The notes: generated from the sequence alone by a model not told the origin. 64,000 bases of DNA from Rothia kristinae NBRC 15354 (GCF_001570865.1 NZ_BCSM01000011.1:39907-103906), one strand, 5' to 3'; numbered from the stretch's first letter, positions 17,260 to 25,858 are shown. Numbers and translations: made by a program.

Positions 17260-18735
17260 ATGTCCCACACCACCGCAGAACCCCGCGGCGTCGACGCCCA
17301 CAATCCCAGCGGCAAGACGTTCTTCGGCCACCCCCGCATGCTCGCCAACCTCTTCTCCGTGGAGATGTGGGAGCGCTTCTCCTTCTACGGCATGCAGGCC
17401 ATCCTGGTGTACTACCTGTACTACTCCGCCGCGGAAGGCGGGCTGGCCCTGGACAAGGGCGCGGCCACCGGCATCATCGGCGCCTACGGCGGCATGGTCT
17501 ACCTCATGGCCATCGTCGGCGGATACCTCGGGGACAAGATCCTCGGGCCGGAGCGCACCCTGTTCTACTCGGCGATCGCCATCATGTTCGGGCACATCGC
17601 CCTGGCCCTGCTACCCGGGCTGGTCGGGGTCATCGTGGGCCTGGTGCTCATCGCCGTGGGCTCCGGGTGCCTGAAGACCAACGCCTCCGTGCTGGTCGGC
17701 TCCCTGTACGACCTCAAGGACACCCGCCGCGACGCCGGCTTCACCATCTTCTACCTCGGCGTGAACATCGGCGCCCTGGTCGGTCCGCTGCTGACCAACT
17801 GGCTGTGGGGTCTGGCAGGCTTCCACTTCGGCTTCGGCCTGGCCGCGATCGGCATGTTCGCCGGCCTCGTGCAGTACGTGGCCACCCGCAAGCGCCTGCC
17901 CGCCGAAGCCCGGGTCGTGCCCACCCCCGCCTCCGCGAAGGAGAAGGGCCTGGCCGGCGGCGCCGTCGTCGTCTTCCTGCTCCTGGTGGCCCTGATCAGC
18001 GCGACCGGCCTGCTGACCCCGGACAACATCGACAACTGGGTGATCGGACTGACCCTGGTGGGCGCCATCGCCCTGTTCGCGGTGCTGCTGACCAGCAAGC
18101 GCACCACCGCCGATGAGCACTCCCGGGTGCTCTCCTTCGTGCCGCTGTGGCTGGCCAACGTGGTGTTCTGGGCGCTGTTCCAGCAGCAGTTCACCGTAAT
18201 GGCCGTGTACTCGGACACCCGCCTGGACTGGCACCTGTTCGGCATGGAGCTCAAGCCCGGCCTGGTCAACTCCATCAACCCGATCTTCATCATCGCCTTC
18301 GGCACCCTGTTCTCCGTGATGTGGACCAAGCTCGGCGAGCGCCAGCCGACTACCGTCACCAAGTGGTCCTTCGGCCTGGTCGGCGCCGGCATCGCGTTCC
18401 TGATCTTCCTCACCCAGGCCGGCAAGCCCGTGGTGAGCCTGTGGTGGATCGTGCTGATCCTGTTCGTGCTCACCCTCTCCGAGCTGTCCATCTCGCCCAC
18501 CGGCTCCTCCCTGGCCACCAAGCTCGCCCCGGAGGCGCACAAATCCCAGATGATGGCGCTGTTCTGGACCTCCGTGGCCATGGGCACCACCCTGTCCGGC
18601 TGGCTGGCCGGCTTCTACTCGATGGACACCGAGATCCCGTACTTCACGACCATGGGCCTGATGTCCATCGCCGCGGGCCTGCTGGTGTTCTTCGGGCGCA
18701 AGCCGATCCTCAAGCTCATGCGCGGCGTGCGCTGA
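17260..18735 (+). CDS. Proton-dependent di/tripeptide transporter (POT/PTR2 family)
   Basis: Inner-membrane proton symporter taking up di- and tripeptides, 491 aa, DtpT-like. The ExxER proton-coupling motif is SVEMWERFSFYGM (Glu 35, Glu 38, Arg 39) at helix 1; the PTR2 signature in helix 5 is visible as FYLGVNIGALVGPLL, and helix 10 carries ELSISPTGSSLATKLAP. About 14 hydrophobic segments, as in bacterial POT proteins. ATG 17260 chosen because the preceding TAGAGT box would exclude GTG 17215; GTG 17248 is in frame too, and no strong Shine-Dalgarno decides. Followed by a 14-bp stem terminator. Confidence 0.92.
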   Translation: MSHTTAEPRGVDAHNPSGKTFFGHPRMLANLFSVEMWERFSFYGMQAILVYYLYYSAAEGGLALDKGAATGIIGAYGGMVYLMAIVGGYLGDKILGPERTLFYSAIAIMFGHIALALLPGLVGVIVGLVLIAVGSGCLKTNASVLVGSLYDLKDTRRDAGFTIFYLGVNIGALVGPLLTNWLWGLAGFHFGFGLAAIGMFAGLVQYVATRKRLPAEARVVPTPASAKEKGLAGGAVVVFLLLVALISATGLLTPDNIDNWVIGLTLVGAIALFAVLLTSKRTTADEHSRVLSFVPLWLANVVFWALFQQQFTVMAVYSDTRLDWHLFGMELKPGLVNSINPIFIIAFGTLFSVMWTKLGERQPTTVTKWSFGLVGAGIAFLIFLTQAGKPVVSLWWIVLILFVLTLSELSISPTGSSLATKLAPEAHKSQMMALFWTSVAMGTTLSGWLAGFYSMDTEIPYFTTMGLMSIAAGLLVFFGRKPILKLMRGVR

Positions 18736-18751
18736 GAGGCGGGAGGCGCAG

Positions 18752-18797
18752 ATCGGGTCATCCGGACTCGGAAGCAGGTGACCCCGGATGACCCGAT
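18752..18797 (+). terminator. Strong hairpin after the POT gene
   Basis: Perfect 14-bp stem ATCGGGTCATCCGG (18752-18765) with its complement at 18784-18797 around an 18-nt loop, 16 nt after the stop. No T-run follows, as is usual in high-GC actinobacteria. Confidence 0.7.
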
Positions 18798-18843
18798 GTG
18801 TCCTCGGGTTCCGAGGCCCTTGGGCCGCCTCCCCGGCCGGTTC

Positions 18844-18849
18844 TAGGTT
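18844..18849 (+). promoter_or_regulatory. Candidate -10 of the DUF4242-ABC operon
   Basis: TAGGTT about 37 nt before ATG 18886, with a weak -35 TTGGGC at 18820-18825 (18-nt spacer). The predicted leader holds GAAAGG 9 nt before the ATG. Confidence 0.45.
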
Positions 18850-18885
18850 GAACGGGACATCATCCCCGTCGAAAGGCCACGGACC

Positions 18886-19425
18886 ATGGCTCTGCACCTG
18901 CTGGAACTGACCCCTCACACGCCCTCCCAGGAGAACGCCGAAAGCCTGCTCAAGGCCGTCTCCGAAGCCCTGGACGCGGCCCCGGCCGCCGAGCTCATCG
19001 AATCCCAGGTCACCGCGGATCACGCCCGGCTCTTCGTGATCGTGGAGACGACCGACGGCAGCGCGACCGACGCCGCCGACCGGGTCCGCGCCGCTGTCTC
19101 CGCCCAGGCCGAGGTCGCCGGCCCCGATGCGGTGCGGCTGGTCGGAGCAGAGCTGTCTGAGATCAAGAAGCTCAAGAAGGACGCCGACTACCTCGTGGAG
19201 TGGGACATCCCCACCGAGATCACGATGGAGCAGTACCTCACCCGCAAGAAGGCGAACGCCCCCAAGTACGCCGAGGTCCCGGAAGTCTCGTTCCTGCGCA
19301 CCTACGTGCGCGAGGACACCGTCAAGTGCCTGTGCTTCTACGACGCCCCCGACGAAGAGGCAGTCACCCGCGCCCGTCAGGCCGTGGACACCCCCATCGA
19401 CCGTCTCTTCCGCCTGCGCGCCTGA
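18886..19425 (+). CDS. DUF4242 (SCO4226-like) protein
   Basis: 179 aa soluble protein whose C-terminal half (about 103-179) matches DUF4242: YLVEWDIPTEITMEQYLTRK, SFLRTYVREDTVKCLCFY and DAPDEEAVTRARQAV, the last being the family signature. The Streptomyces member SCO4226 is reported to bind nickel; whether this one does is unknown. The N-terminal half looks like a degenerate second copy of the same alpha/beta unit, so the protein may be an internal tandem. It is the first gene of an operon with a flavoprotein and an ABC importer, and is separated from the next gene by 9 nt. Metal-binding or sensing in that uptake system is a guess. Confidence 0.75.
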   Translation: MALHLLELTPHTPSQENAESLLKAVSEALDAAPAAELIESQVTADHARLFVIVETTDGSATDAADRVRAAVSAQAEVAGPDAVRLVGAELSEIKKLKKDADYLVEWDIPTEITMEQYLTRKKANAPKYAEVPEVSFLRTYVREDTVKCLCFYDAPDEEAVTRARQAVDTPIDRLFRLRA

Positions 19426-19434
19426 GGGGCGACG

Positions 19435-20541
19435 ATGAACACGAGCGCACACGTCGACACCCGATCCGAAGCCTCCGCCATGACCGATCTGGACCTGGCC
19501 AGCAGGCCCCTGACCGCGTACCCGCACCGAGAGAAGGTCCTCGACCTTGCGGAACAGGCCGCCGACGCCGTGGACCGGGATCAGGCCTCCCCTTTCACCA
19601 CCCTGCAGGAGCTGGGTGATCTGGGGTTGCTGACCCTTGGCCGCACCGGGTCTCTTCTGCCGCAGGCAGCCGTGGTCCATGACATCGCCACCCACTGCGT
19701 CTCCACGGCCTTCAGCCTCTGGGCGCACCGCAGCGTCATCGCCTTCTTCGACGCCGTGGACCGTCCCCTGCCGGAAGGGCTGAGCACCGCCCGAGTCTCC
19801 GGGACCACCGCCATGGCCGCCGCCTTCAAGGACGCCGCCGGGATCGGCGAGCTGGGGGTGAGGGCCCGTCCCGGGGCTGAGGGCGGGCTCATCCTGGACG
19901 GAGTGATTCCGTGGGCCTCCAACCTCCACCCCGGTGGCATCGCCGTCGTCCCGGTGGCATTGACGGATGACGAGGGACACCAGACGGGGAAGGCCATCGT
20001 CGCCCTGTCGACCGACCGATCGGGCTTCGACACCGCCCCGATGCGGAACCTGCTGGCGCTGAACGCGACCCGTTCCGGGTTCACCCGGGTTCGTGAGGTT
20101 CATGTCCCGGCCCGCGACATCCTCACCGAGGACGTCCCCGCATTCCTCGCGAGGATCTCCGCGCCCTTCCTGCTGCTGCAGTCCTCCCTCTGCCTGGGCT
20201 TGGCCGCGGCCGCCGTGGACTCCGCCAGGCTGGGAGCCGACCATGTCTGCGGTGTCTTCCGCGAGCAGTACGACGCCGTGGCTGCGACGCAGCATCAGCT
20301 GCGCGGGCGGCTGACGGTCCTCGCCGAAGACCCCGGGTCGGCGACCCGTCGGGACCTGCTGCAGCTGCGCCTGGATGCCGCCCATCAGGCCAAAGCGGCC
20401 ACGGACCTGGAGCTGATGGTGGTCGGCGGGCGCGGCTACGTGGCCCGCTCGGCCACCGCCCGCCGCGTGCGGGAAGCCGCCTTCCTGCCGGTGCAGTCCC
20501 CCACTGAGGGGCACCTGCGTCTCGAGCTGCAGCGCGCATGA
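19435..20541 (+). CDS. Acyl-CoA dehydrogenase-fold flavoprotein
   Basis: 368 aa with the ACAD layout: helical N-terminal domain (LQELGDLGLLTLGRTGSLL), beta domain with the FAD-contact WASNLHPGG and NATRSGFTRVREVHVPA, and the C-terminal four-helix bundle ending in VVGGRGYVARSATARRVREA. Such short, divergent members beside NitT/TauT-type ABC genes are often SfnB/DszC-like oxygen-using desulfurisation enzymes rather than true acyl-CoA dehydrogenases; the catalytic Glu of classical enzymes is not evident to me. GAGGGG lies just before ATG 19435; ATG 19480 is a possible internal start. Its TGA overlaps the ATPase ATG by 4 nt. Substrate unknown. Confidence 0.78.
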   Translation: MNTSAHVDTRSEASAMTDLDLASRPLTAYPHREKVLDLAEQAADAVDRDQASPFTTLQELGDLGLLTLGRTGSLLPQAAVVHDIATHCVSTAFSLWAHRSVIAFFDAVDRPLPEGLSTARVSGTTAMAAAFKDAAGIGELGVRARPGAEGGLILDGVIPWASNLHPGGIAVVPVALTDDEGHQTGKAIVALSTDRSGFDTAPMRNLLALNATRSGFTRVREVHVPARDILTEDVPAFLARISAPFLLLQSSLCLGLAAAAVDSARLGADHVCGVFREQYDAVAATQHQLRGRLTVLAEDPGSATRRDLLQLRLDAAHQAKAATDLELMVVGGRGYVARSATARRVREAAFLPVQSPTEGHLRLELQRA

Positions 20542-21269
20542 GTCAGGCCCCGGTCCTGCTGGAGGTCAGCGGGGCGCGCAAGACCTACCCTGGCGCCCGC
20601 GCCCCGGTGCTGGACGGCGTGGACCTGCGGATCCGGCGAGGGGAATCCGTCGTGTTCCTGGGCCCCTCCGGTTCGGGCAAGTCCACCCTCCTGCGTGCCA
20701 TCGGCGGGCTGGAGCCCCTGGACGCCGGAACCGTACGCACCGCGAGTCGTCCCGCCGTCGTCTTCCAAGATCCGGCCCTGTATCCGTGGCTGACGGTGGC
20801 TCAGAACATCGCGCTGGCGGGGCGCTTCCGGGCCCATCGGGGACAGGTGAGCCGAGGCCGGGTGCGAGAGCTGCTGGATGTCCTGGGACTGACGTCCCTG
20901 GCGGATACCGCACCGGGGCAGCTGTCCGGCGGACAGGCCCAGCGGGTGGCCGTGGGGCGGGCTCTGGCCGCCAAACCCCAGTTGCTGCTGCTGGACGAAC
21001 CGTTCTCCGCGCTGGATCCGGCGACCCGGGAGGACCTCCAGCACTGGCTGCGCCGGCTCATCGAGGATCTGGAGCTCACTGCCGTGACAGTCACCCACGA
21101 CGTCGCCGAGGCCACGGCCCTCGGTGATCGAGTGGGATTCTTCCGCACCGGGGCCGGCTTCGAACGGTGGTGGACCGTTCCTCGCACCGATCGGGACCCT
21201 GACACCGATGCGCTGACCGCAGACCTGCGGGAGCATTACCGCGGGGCACGCGAGGAGTGGATCATATGA
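20538..21269 (+). CDS. ABC importer ATPase, SsuB/TauB (NitT/TauT) family
   Basis: Nucleotide-binding subunit of an importer, 243 aa. Walker A LGPSGSGKSTLL, Q-loop VVFQDPALYPWLTV, signature LSGGQAQRVAVGRAL, Walker B LLLLDEPFSALD and switch VTHDVAEATALGDRV are all intact, so it should be active. The aromatic/hydrophobic residues after the Q-loop (ALYPWLTV) are typical of nitrate/taurine/sulfonate transporters. Overlaps both neighbours by 4 nt (ATGA each side), so stoichiometric co-translation with the flavoprotein and the binding protein is expected. Substrate class inferred as a small organosulfur or similar anion. Confidence 0.9.
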   Translation: MSQAPVLLEVSGARKTYPGARAPVLDGVDLRIRRGESVVFLGPSGSGKSTLLRAIGGLEPLDAGTVRTASRPAVVFQDPALYPWLTVAQNIALAGRFRAHRGQVSRGRVRELLDVLGLTSLADTAPGQLSGGQAQRVAVGRALAAKPQLLLLDEPFSALDPATREDLQHWLRRLIEDLELTAVTVTHDVAEATALGDRVGFFRTGAGFERWWTVPRTDRDPDTDALTADLREHYRGAREEWII

Positions 21270-22510
21270 GTCCGCGACGCTCTTCTGCGCAGCACGGCCC
21301 ACAGCCGGACCCCGTCTCACGCACGCAGCACCGGCCCGGCGAAGGCCCGGGGCGGCGCACCGTCCTGCGGCGGGCCGCAGTGACAGGACTGGGGCTGGCT
21401 GGAGCGGGTCTGACAGGGGTCGGCGCCTGGGCGGCAGGGGATGCCCTGGGCGCATCTGGGGGATCCCCCGAGCCGGCCGCGCTGCGCATCGGGTATCTCC
21501 CGATCACCGATGCCGCGCCGCTGCTGGTGGGCCACGCCCGGGGACTGTTCGCGCAGGAAGGCGCGCCCACGGCCGATCCGATCCTCTTCCGGTCCTGGGC
21601 CTCTCTGTGCGAAGCCTTCATCAGCTCCGAAGTGGACGCGATCCACCTGCTCATGCCCCTGGCTTTCCACCTGCGGTACGGACTGGGCGCTGATGCCCGC
21701 GTCATGGCCTGGAACCACGTCAACGGCTCCGCGCTGACCGTGGCGCCGGAGATCCGAGACGTCGCCCAGCTGGCTGGAAGGACCGTGGCCGTGCCGGCCT
21801 GGTGGTCCGTGCACAATGTCCTGCTGCAGCGGCTGCTGCGTGATGCCGGACTGCGTCCGGTAATCCGACGCTCCCCGGAGGCGCAGGAGACCGCCCTGGT
21901 GGTGATGTCTCCTGCGGATATGCTTCCGGCCCTGCACCAGCGGACCATCTCCGGGTTCGTCGTCGCGGATCCCTTCAACGCGGCCGCGACCGCACGCGGA
22001 GTGGGGAAGACCCTGCGTTTCCTCGGCGATGTGTGGCGTCACCACGCCTGCTGCGTGACGGTGCTGCGCGGTGACCTGGTGGACGACGCCCCGGAACGCA
22101 CCGAGGCCTTTCTGCGAGGACTGGTGCGAGCCCAGGCATGGACCAGGGAACACCGTGAGGAGGCCAGCCGACTCCTGGCGGATGGGCTGCTGCCCCAGCC
22201 GCAGCCGATCATCCTGCGGGCTCTGACCGATCATCCCGACGCCGCGAGCGCGGTGCACCACCGAGACTGGGCCGGTGAGCTGATCGACTTCGTTCCGTAC
22301 CCCTTCCCAGGATTCACCACACGGCTGCTGGAGGAGATGCGGGCGACCGTGGTGGACGCCCCGAGGGACTTCCTGGACGGTCTCGACGCCGCCCGCGTGC
22401 ACGAGGATCTCGTGGTCACCGGGCCCGTGCGCGCTGCCATAGAAGAGTTGGGCGGACCGAGCGTCTTCGGACTGGATGGTTATGAGCGGACGGAGCAGCT
22501 GGATGGGTGA
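21266..22510 (+). CDS. Tat-exported ABC substrate-binding protein (NrtA/CmpA/SsuA-like)
   Basis: 414 aa. The N-terminus bears a twin-arginine signal: GRRTVLRRAAVTGLGLAGAG, about residues 32-51, followed by an Ala-rich cleavage zone; there is no lipobox Cys, unusual for a Gram-positive binding protein. The mature part begins LRIGYLPITDAAPLLVGHA, the hallmark strand of the NrtA/CmpA group, and continues with SWASLCEAFISSEVDAIHLL, ligand loops and VPAWWSVHN. ATG 21266 preferred over GTG 21257 because GAGGAG is 8 nt upstream and its ATGA overlaps the ATPase stop. Tat export may imply a folded or metal-loaded state before secretion; that is inference. Confidence 0.85.
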   Translation: MSPRRSSAQHGPQPDPVSRTQHRPGEGPGRRTVLRRAAVTGLGLAGAGLTGVGAWAAGDALGASGGSPEPAALRIGYLPITDAAPLLVGHARGLFAQEGAPTADPILFRSWASLCEAFISSEVDAIHLLMPLAFHLRYGLGADARVMAWNHVNGSALTVAPEIRDVAQLAGRTVAVPAWWSVHNVLLQRLLRDAGLRPVIRRSPEAQETALVVMSPADMLPALHQRTISGFVVADPFNAAATARGVGKTLRFLGDVWRHHACCVTVLRGDLVDDAPERTEAFLRGLVRAQAWTREHREEASRLLADGLLPQPQPIILRALTDHPDAASAVHHRDWAGELIDFVPYPFPGFTTRLLEEMRATVVDAPRDFLDGLDAARVHEDLVVTGPVRAAIEELGGPSVFGLDGYERTEQLDG

Positions 22511-23333
22511 CCACGGGATCAGACGGCTCCGAGCCTGGGGGCTGGGGGCTGCAGGCGTCGTCGGCGCGGTGGCACTGTGGTGGCTGTTCACCCGAGCCGC
22601 CGGGGCGGAGGACCCGCTGCTGTCCGCTTTCCGCCCGGAGAGGGTCCCCGCAGCCCTGGGAGAGCTGATCTCCCGGGGCGTTCTGCTCCCCGACATCGGT
22701 GTCTCTGTGCTGCGCCTGGGCCTCGGTCTGGGCCTGGCGGTGATCATCGGTCTTCCTCTGGGGCTGTGGTTCGGATCCTCGCGTACCGCGGAGCAGGCCG
22801 CACACCCGGTGGTGCAATTCCTGCGGATGGTGTCTCCGCTGTCCTGGGCGCCGGTGGCGGTGGCCCTGTTCGGCGTCGGCCATGCGCCGGTGGTGTTCCT
22901 GGTGGCCATTGCGGCCGTGTGGCCGGTGGTGCTGGGGACCTCAGCGGGGGTCCGTGCGGTGGATCCGGGGCATCTGCGGGTGGCCGAGAGCCTCGGTGCC
23001 ACCCGCGGGGAGCGGCTGCGGCACGTGGTGCTGCCCAGCATCCGGCCGCAGGTGCTCACCGGTGTGCGCACAGCCCTGGGCATCGGATGGGTGATCCTGG
23101 TCCCCGCGGAGATGCTGGGCGTCTCCTCCGGCCTGGGATACGAGATCCTCAACGCCAGGGACCGGTTGGCTTACGACGAGATGCTCGCCGTCATCCTGGT
23201 GATCGGCTTGCTGGGGACCATCCTGGACGCCGTCGCCCGGTTCGCCTTGCACCCCCGCGTTCCCGGATCCCGGAGGCGGAGCCGATCGGCATCGGTGCTC
23301 GAGGAAGCGTCTGAGGTCACGGAAGCCGCGTAG
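22503..23333 (+). CDS. ABC importer permease, SsuC/TauC type
   Basis: 276 aa binding-protein-dependent permease with about six membrane helices. The cytoplasmic EAA-like loop that docks onto the ATPase is visible as VAESLGATRGERLRHVVLPS, followed by the NitT/TauT-specific ALGIGWVILVPAEMLG and GLGYEILNARD. C-terminal tail is Arg/Ser-rich. ATG 22503 overlaps the binding-protein gene by 8 nt; ATGs at 22476 and 22482 are alternatives. Final TAG at 23331 doubles as the first bases of the TAGAAT -10 box of the next gene. Last gene of the five-gene operon. Confidence 0.9.
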   Translation: MGDHGIRRLRAWGLGAAGVVGAVALWWLFTRAAGAEDPLLSAFRPERVPAALGELISRGVLLPDIGVSVLRLGLGLGLAVIIGLPLGLWFGSSRTAEQAAHPVVQFLRMVSPLSWAPVAVALFGVGHAPVVFLVAIAAVWPVVLGTSAGVRAVDPGHLRVAESLGATRGERLRHVVLPSIRPQVLTGVRTALGIGWVILVPAEMLGVSSGLGYEILNARDRLAYDEMLAVILVIGLLGTILDAVARFALHPRVPGSRRRSRSASVLEEASEVTEAA

Positions 23334-23336
23334 AAT
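23331..23336 (+). promoter_or_regulatory. -10 box TAGAAT of the uracil-type permease, on a stop codon
   Basis: TAGAAT is near-consensus and its TAG is the stop codon of the ABC permease. Transcription would start about 36 nt before GTG 23379; CGGAGAAG is the ribosome site. Confidence 0.55.
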
Positions 23337-23378
23337 CGTCCCGATCTTCCTTCCTTCCTCATCCCCCGGAGAAGAACC

Positions 23379-24740
23379 GTGCTCCCCGCCGATCACCATC
23401 GCAGCCCCTCGGACACCGACCGCCCCGCAGCGGCCCACCGCCTCGGCTTCGGGTGGACCCTGCACGGCGACGGGCGCACCGTCGCCCCGGGGCAGGTGGT
23501 GGGCCCGCGGGAGCGGCTGCGGTGGGGCCGCACCGTGAGCATCGGCGCCCAGCACGTGGTCGCCATGTTCGGGGCGACCTTCCTCGTCCCGCTGATCACC
23601 GGCTTCCCGCCGGCCACCACCCTGTTCTTCTCCGGGCTGGGCACCATCCTGTTCCTGCTGCTCACCGCCGGGCGGGTGCCCTCCTACCTGGGCTCCTCCT
23701 TCGCGTTCATCGCCCCCATCGGGGCGGCGAGCAACCAGTACGGTCCGGGCGGGGCCCTCGGCGGGGTGGTGATGGCCGGAGCGGCGCTGTTCGTCGTCGG
23801 GCTGATCGTGCAATGGGCGGGCACAGACTGGCTGCAGAAGCTCATGCCGCCGCTGGTCACCGGGGCGATCGTCGCGCTGATCGGCTTCAACCTGGCGCCC
23901 TCGGCCAAGGACAACTTCATGAAGGCGCCCGTGACCGCGCTGGTCACCCTCGGCTCGATCATCCTGATCTCGGTGCTGTTCCGCGGGATGATCGGGCGGC
24001 TGTCCATCCTGCTGGGGGTGGCCATCGGGTACATCACCGCCGTGGTGCGCGGGGAGGTGGACTTCTCCGCGATCCGCGCGACCTGGGAGGCCGAGGGGCT
24101 GATCGGGCTGCCGCACTTCCAGACCCCCGAATTCCACCTGTCCCTGGCCGGGCTGTTCATTCCGGTGATCCTGGTGCTGGTGGCGGAGAACATCGGGCAC
24201 GTGAAATCCGTGGCCCTGATGACCGGGGAGAACCTGGACCGCTACGCCGGGCGCGCCATCATGGCCGACGGCCTGGCCACCACCATCGCCGGATCCGGCG
24301 GCGGCTCCGGAACCACCACCTACGCGGAGAACATCGGCGTGATGGCCGCGACCAAGGTGTACTCGACCGCCGCGTACTGGGTGGCCGCCGTCGTCGCCCT
24401 GCTGCTGTCCGTGTTCCCGGTCTTCGGCGCGGCCGTCGCGACGGTGCCGGCCGGGGTGCTCGGAGGCGCGGCGACCGTCCTGTACGGCATGATCGGGATG
24501 CTCGGCGTGCGGATCTGGGTGCAGAACCGCGTGGACTTCTCCGACCAGGTCAACCTCACCACGGCCGCCGTCGCCCTGATCGTGGGGATCGCGGACTACA
24601 CGTGGGAGATCGGCGGGCTGCAGTTCGCCGGCATCGCCCTGGGCACCGGCGTCACCCTGGTGGTCTACCACCTGATGTCCGCCATCGCCCGGGCCCGCGG
24701 CACGGCGCAGCCCCAGCCCCGGGAGGAGCGCCCGGAGTAG
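23379..24740 (+). CDS. uraA: Uracil-xanthine permease (NCS2 family)
   Basis: Nucleobase:proton symporter of 453 aa with about 14 helices, UraA-like. Family signatures are ILVLVAENIGHVKSVALMTG (helix 8, substrate-binding Glu) and GGSGTTTYAENIGVMAATKV (helix 10, the QNxG-type loop, here ENIG). VVAMFGATFLVPLITGF in helix 1 also fits. The 35-residue cytoplasmic start includes the WTLHGDGRTV patch seen in actinobacterial homologues. GTG start with CGGAGAAG upstream. Uracil is the likeliest substrate; xanthine is possible. A nested palindrome follows the stop. Confidence 0.92.
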   Translation: MLPADHHRSPSDTDRPAAAHRLGFGWTLHGDGRTVAPGQVVGPRERLRWGRTVSIGAQHVVAMFGATFLVPLITGFPPATTLFFSGLGTILFLLLTAGRVPSYLGSSFAFIAPIGAASNQYGPGGALGGVVMAGAALFVVGLIVQWAGTDWLQKLMPPLVTGAIVALIGFNLAPSAKDNFMKAPVTALVTLGSIILISVLFRGMIGRLSILLGVAIGYITAVVRGEVDFSAIRATWEAEGLIGLPHFQTPEFHLSLAGLFIPVILVLVAENIGHVKSVALMTGENLDRYAGRAIMADGLATTIAGSGGGSGTTTYAENIGVMAATKVYSTAAYWVAAVVALLLSVFPVFGAAVATVPAGVLGGAATVLYGMIGMLGVRIWVQNRVDFSDQVNLTTAAVALIVGIADYTWEIGGLQFAGIALGTGVTLVVYHLMSAIARARGTAQPQPREERPE

Positions 24741-24816
24741 GCCCTGGTATGGGTGCGGGTATGGGTCCGCTGGGTCGGTGAGGCCGAGCCGCCGCCGCAT
24801 CGCCCCCATCCGGTCA

Positions 24817-24903
24817 CCGAGACCGTACGTGGTGGCCGAAACCGTACAAAGGTGTCGAAACCGGACCCGACGGGTACGGTCTCGGCCACGGTGTACGGTT
24901 TCG
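24817..24903. repeat. Nested palindromic element, family 1, copy 1
   Basis: Four arms: CCGAGACCGTAC (24817-24828), CCGAAACCGTAC (24836-24847), GTACGGTCTCGG (24874-24885) and GTACGGTTTCG (24893-24903). The whole can fold as one imperfect hairpin of about 30 bp or as alternative 12-bp stems (first with third perfect). It ends 10 nt from the stop codon of the convergent DUF559-like gene. Copy 2 lies in the same orientation at 26015-26119. Confidence 0.85.
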
Positions 24904-24913
24904 CGGCGTCGGC

Positions 24914-25858
24914 TCAGCCCCACCCGCGCACACCGAGCTCGGCCGCGCGTCGGGCCGCCAGATCCATGAGCCGGGCCTTCAGCTCGGGACGGCGACCGCA
25001 CACATCGGCCCACCCGGCGCGCAGCAGCACCACCCCCGTCTCCTGGATGTCCAGCTCCCGCTGCCGCTCCTCGTACAGCTTGGTCCGGGTGTCCCCGCAG
25101 TCGAAGTACTTGGCCTTGCCATCAAGCTCCAGCCCCATGCGCAGCGGTTCCCAACCCAGGTCCACGCGCCGGAGACCGCGCCGGGTCTGCACCGGCATCT
25201 GGGGCCGCGGGGCGGGCAGCCGCAGCTCGTGCACGGCCACCCGCGCCAGACTCTCCAACGCCGACTCCGACCGAGCATCCGCGAAGTCGAGCACCCGCCG
25301 CACCCTCCTCGCACCGCGAAACCCGGGAGCCGCCCGCAGCAACCCGAGGACATCCTCCGAAGCGACCCCCACCCGCAGCACGTGGTCGGCCATGACGACG
25401 CCGTCCTCGAATCCCATCGACGCCGAGCAGTCCAGGAGAGTGCGGGGCAGATCCGTCACGGGGATCTGCCCGCCGAGCAGGCTCCGATGCGCCCCGATGC
25501 CCGGCCGGTGGTGCACCACGACCTGGGGATCACGGGTGGAGGGCTTGCGCACGGAGCTGACATGCACGCGGTCGGGCAGGCGCAGCAGGGGCAGTCCGTG
25601 GAGGAGCGCCGCCGAGGCATCGGAGAAGACCCACGGGGCAGTGGTGCGAGACAGGAACGCGAGATGCATGGCCAGGCACTGCTGCCGCGGGGACAGCTCC
25701 TGCCAGCGGCGGGCCCGGACATAGCAGCTGCGGGCGATCCGCACCCAGTCGGTCCCGAGGCCGCCCCGACTCGGACGCGGATCACCATAGCCGAGCTCGC
25801 GCAGCTGCTCGGGCTGCAGGATCTCCTCGAGGCTCAGATCAGCGATCGTCGTTCCCAT
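24914..25858 (-). CDS. DUF559/AbiEi-like protein with PD-(D/E)xK-type C-terminus
   Basis: 314 aa, cytosolic. The N-terminal two thirds resemble the AbiEi-type wing-helix/regulatory region of actinobacterial DUF559 proteins (ASAALLHGLPLLRLPDRVHV, TDLPRTLLDCSASMGFEDG, GFRGARRVRRVLDFADARSE). The end has a VSR/DUF559-like nuclease core: RVDLGWEPLRMGLELDGKAK gives Asp, Glu and Lys in the expected order, then ERQRELDIQETGVVLLRAGW. So catalytic residues appear kept. ATG 25858 chosen; ATG 25870 is alternative. Flanked on both sides by copies of the same nested palindrome. A paralogue with a weaker active site lies at 54897-55838, also between palindromes. Biological role unknown. Confidence 0.72.
   Translation of the reverse strand: MGTTIADLSLEEILQPEQLRELGYGDPRPSRGGLGTDWVRIARSCYVRARRWQELSPRQQCLAMHLAFLSRTTAPWVFSDASAALLHGLPLLRLPDRVHVSSVRKPSTRDPQVVVHHRPGIGAHRSLLGGQIPVTDLPRTLLDCSASMGFEDGVVMADHVLRVGVASEDVLGLLRAAPGFRGARRVRRVLDFADARSESALESLARVAVHELRLPAPRPQMPVQTRRGLRRVDLGWEPLRMGLELDGKAKYFDCGDTRTKLYEERQRELDIQETGVVLLRAGWADVCGRRPELKARLMDLAARRAAELGVRGWG

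Noticed and set aside
17611..20514. 967-codon minus-strand open frame opposite the POT, DUF4242 and flavoprotein genes
   Set aside because: Composition is Gly/Gln/His/Arg-rich with no fold, and all three plus-strand genes have clear family motifs.
24914..25858. Complete AbiE toxin-antitoxin system
   Set aside because: Only an AbiEi/DUF559-like protein is present; no AbiEii nucleotidyltransferase toxin gene lies beside it or beside the paralogue at 54.9 kb.
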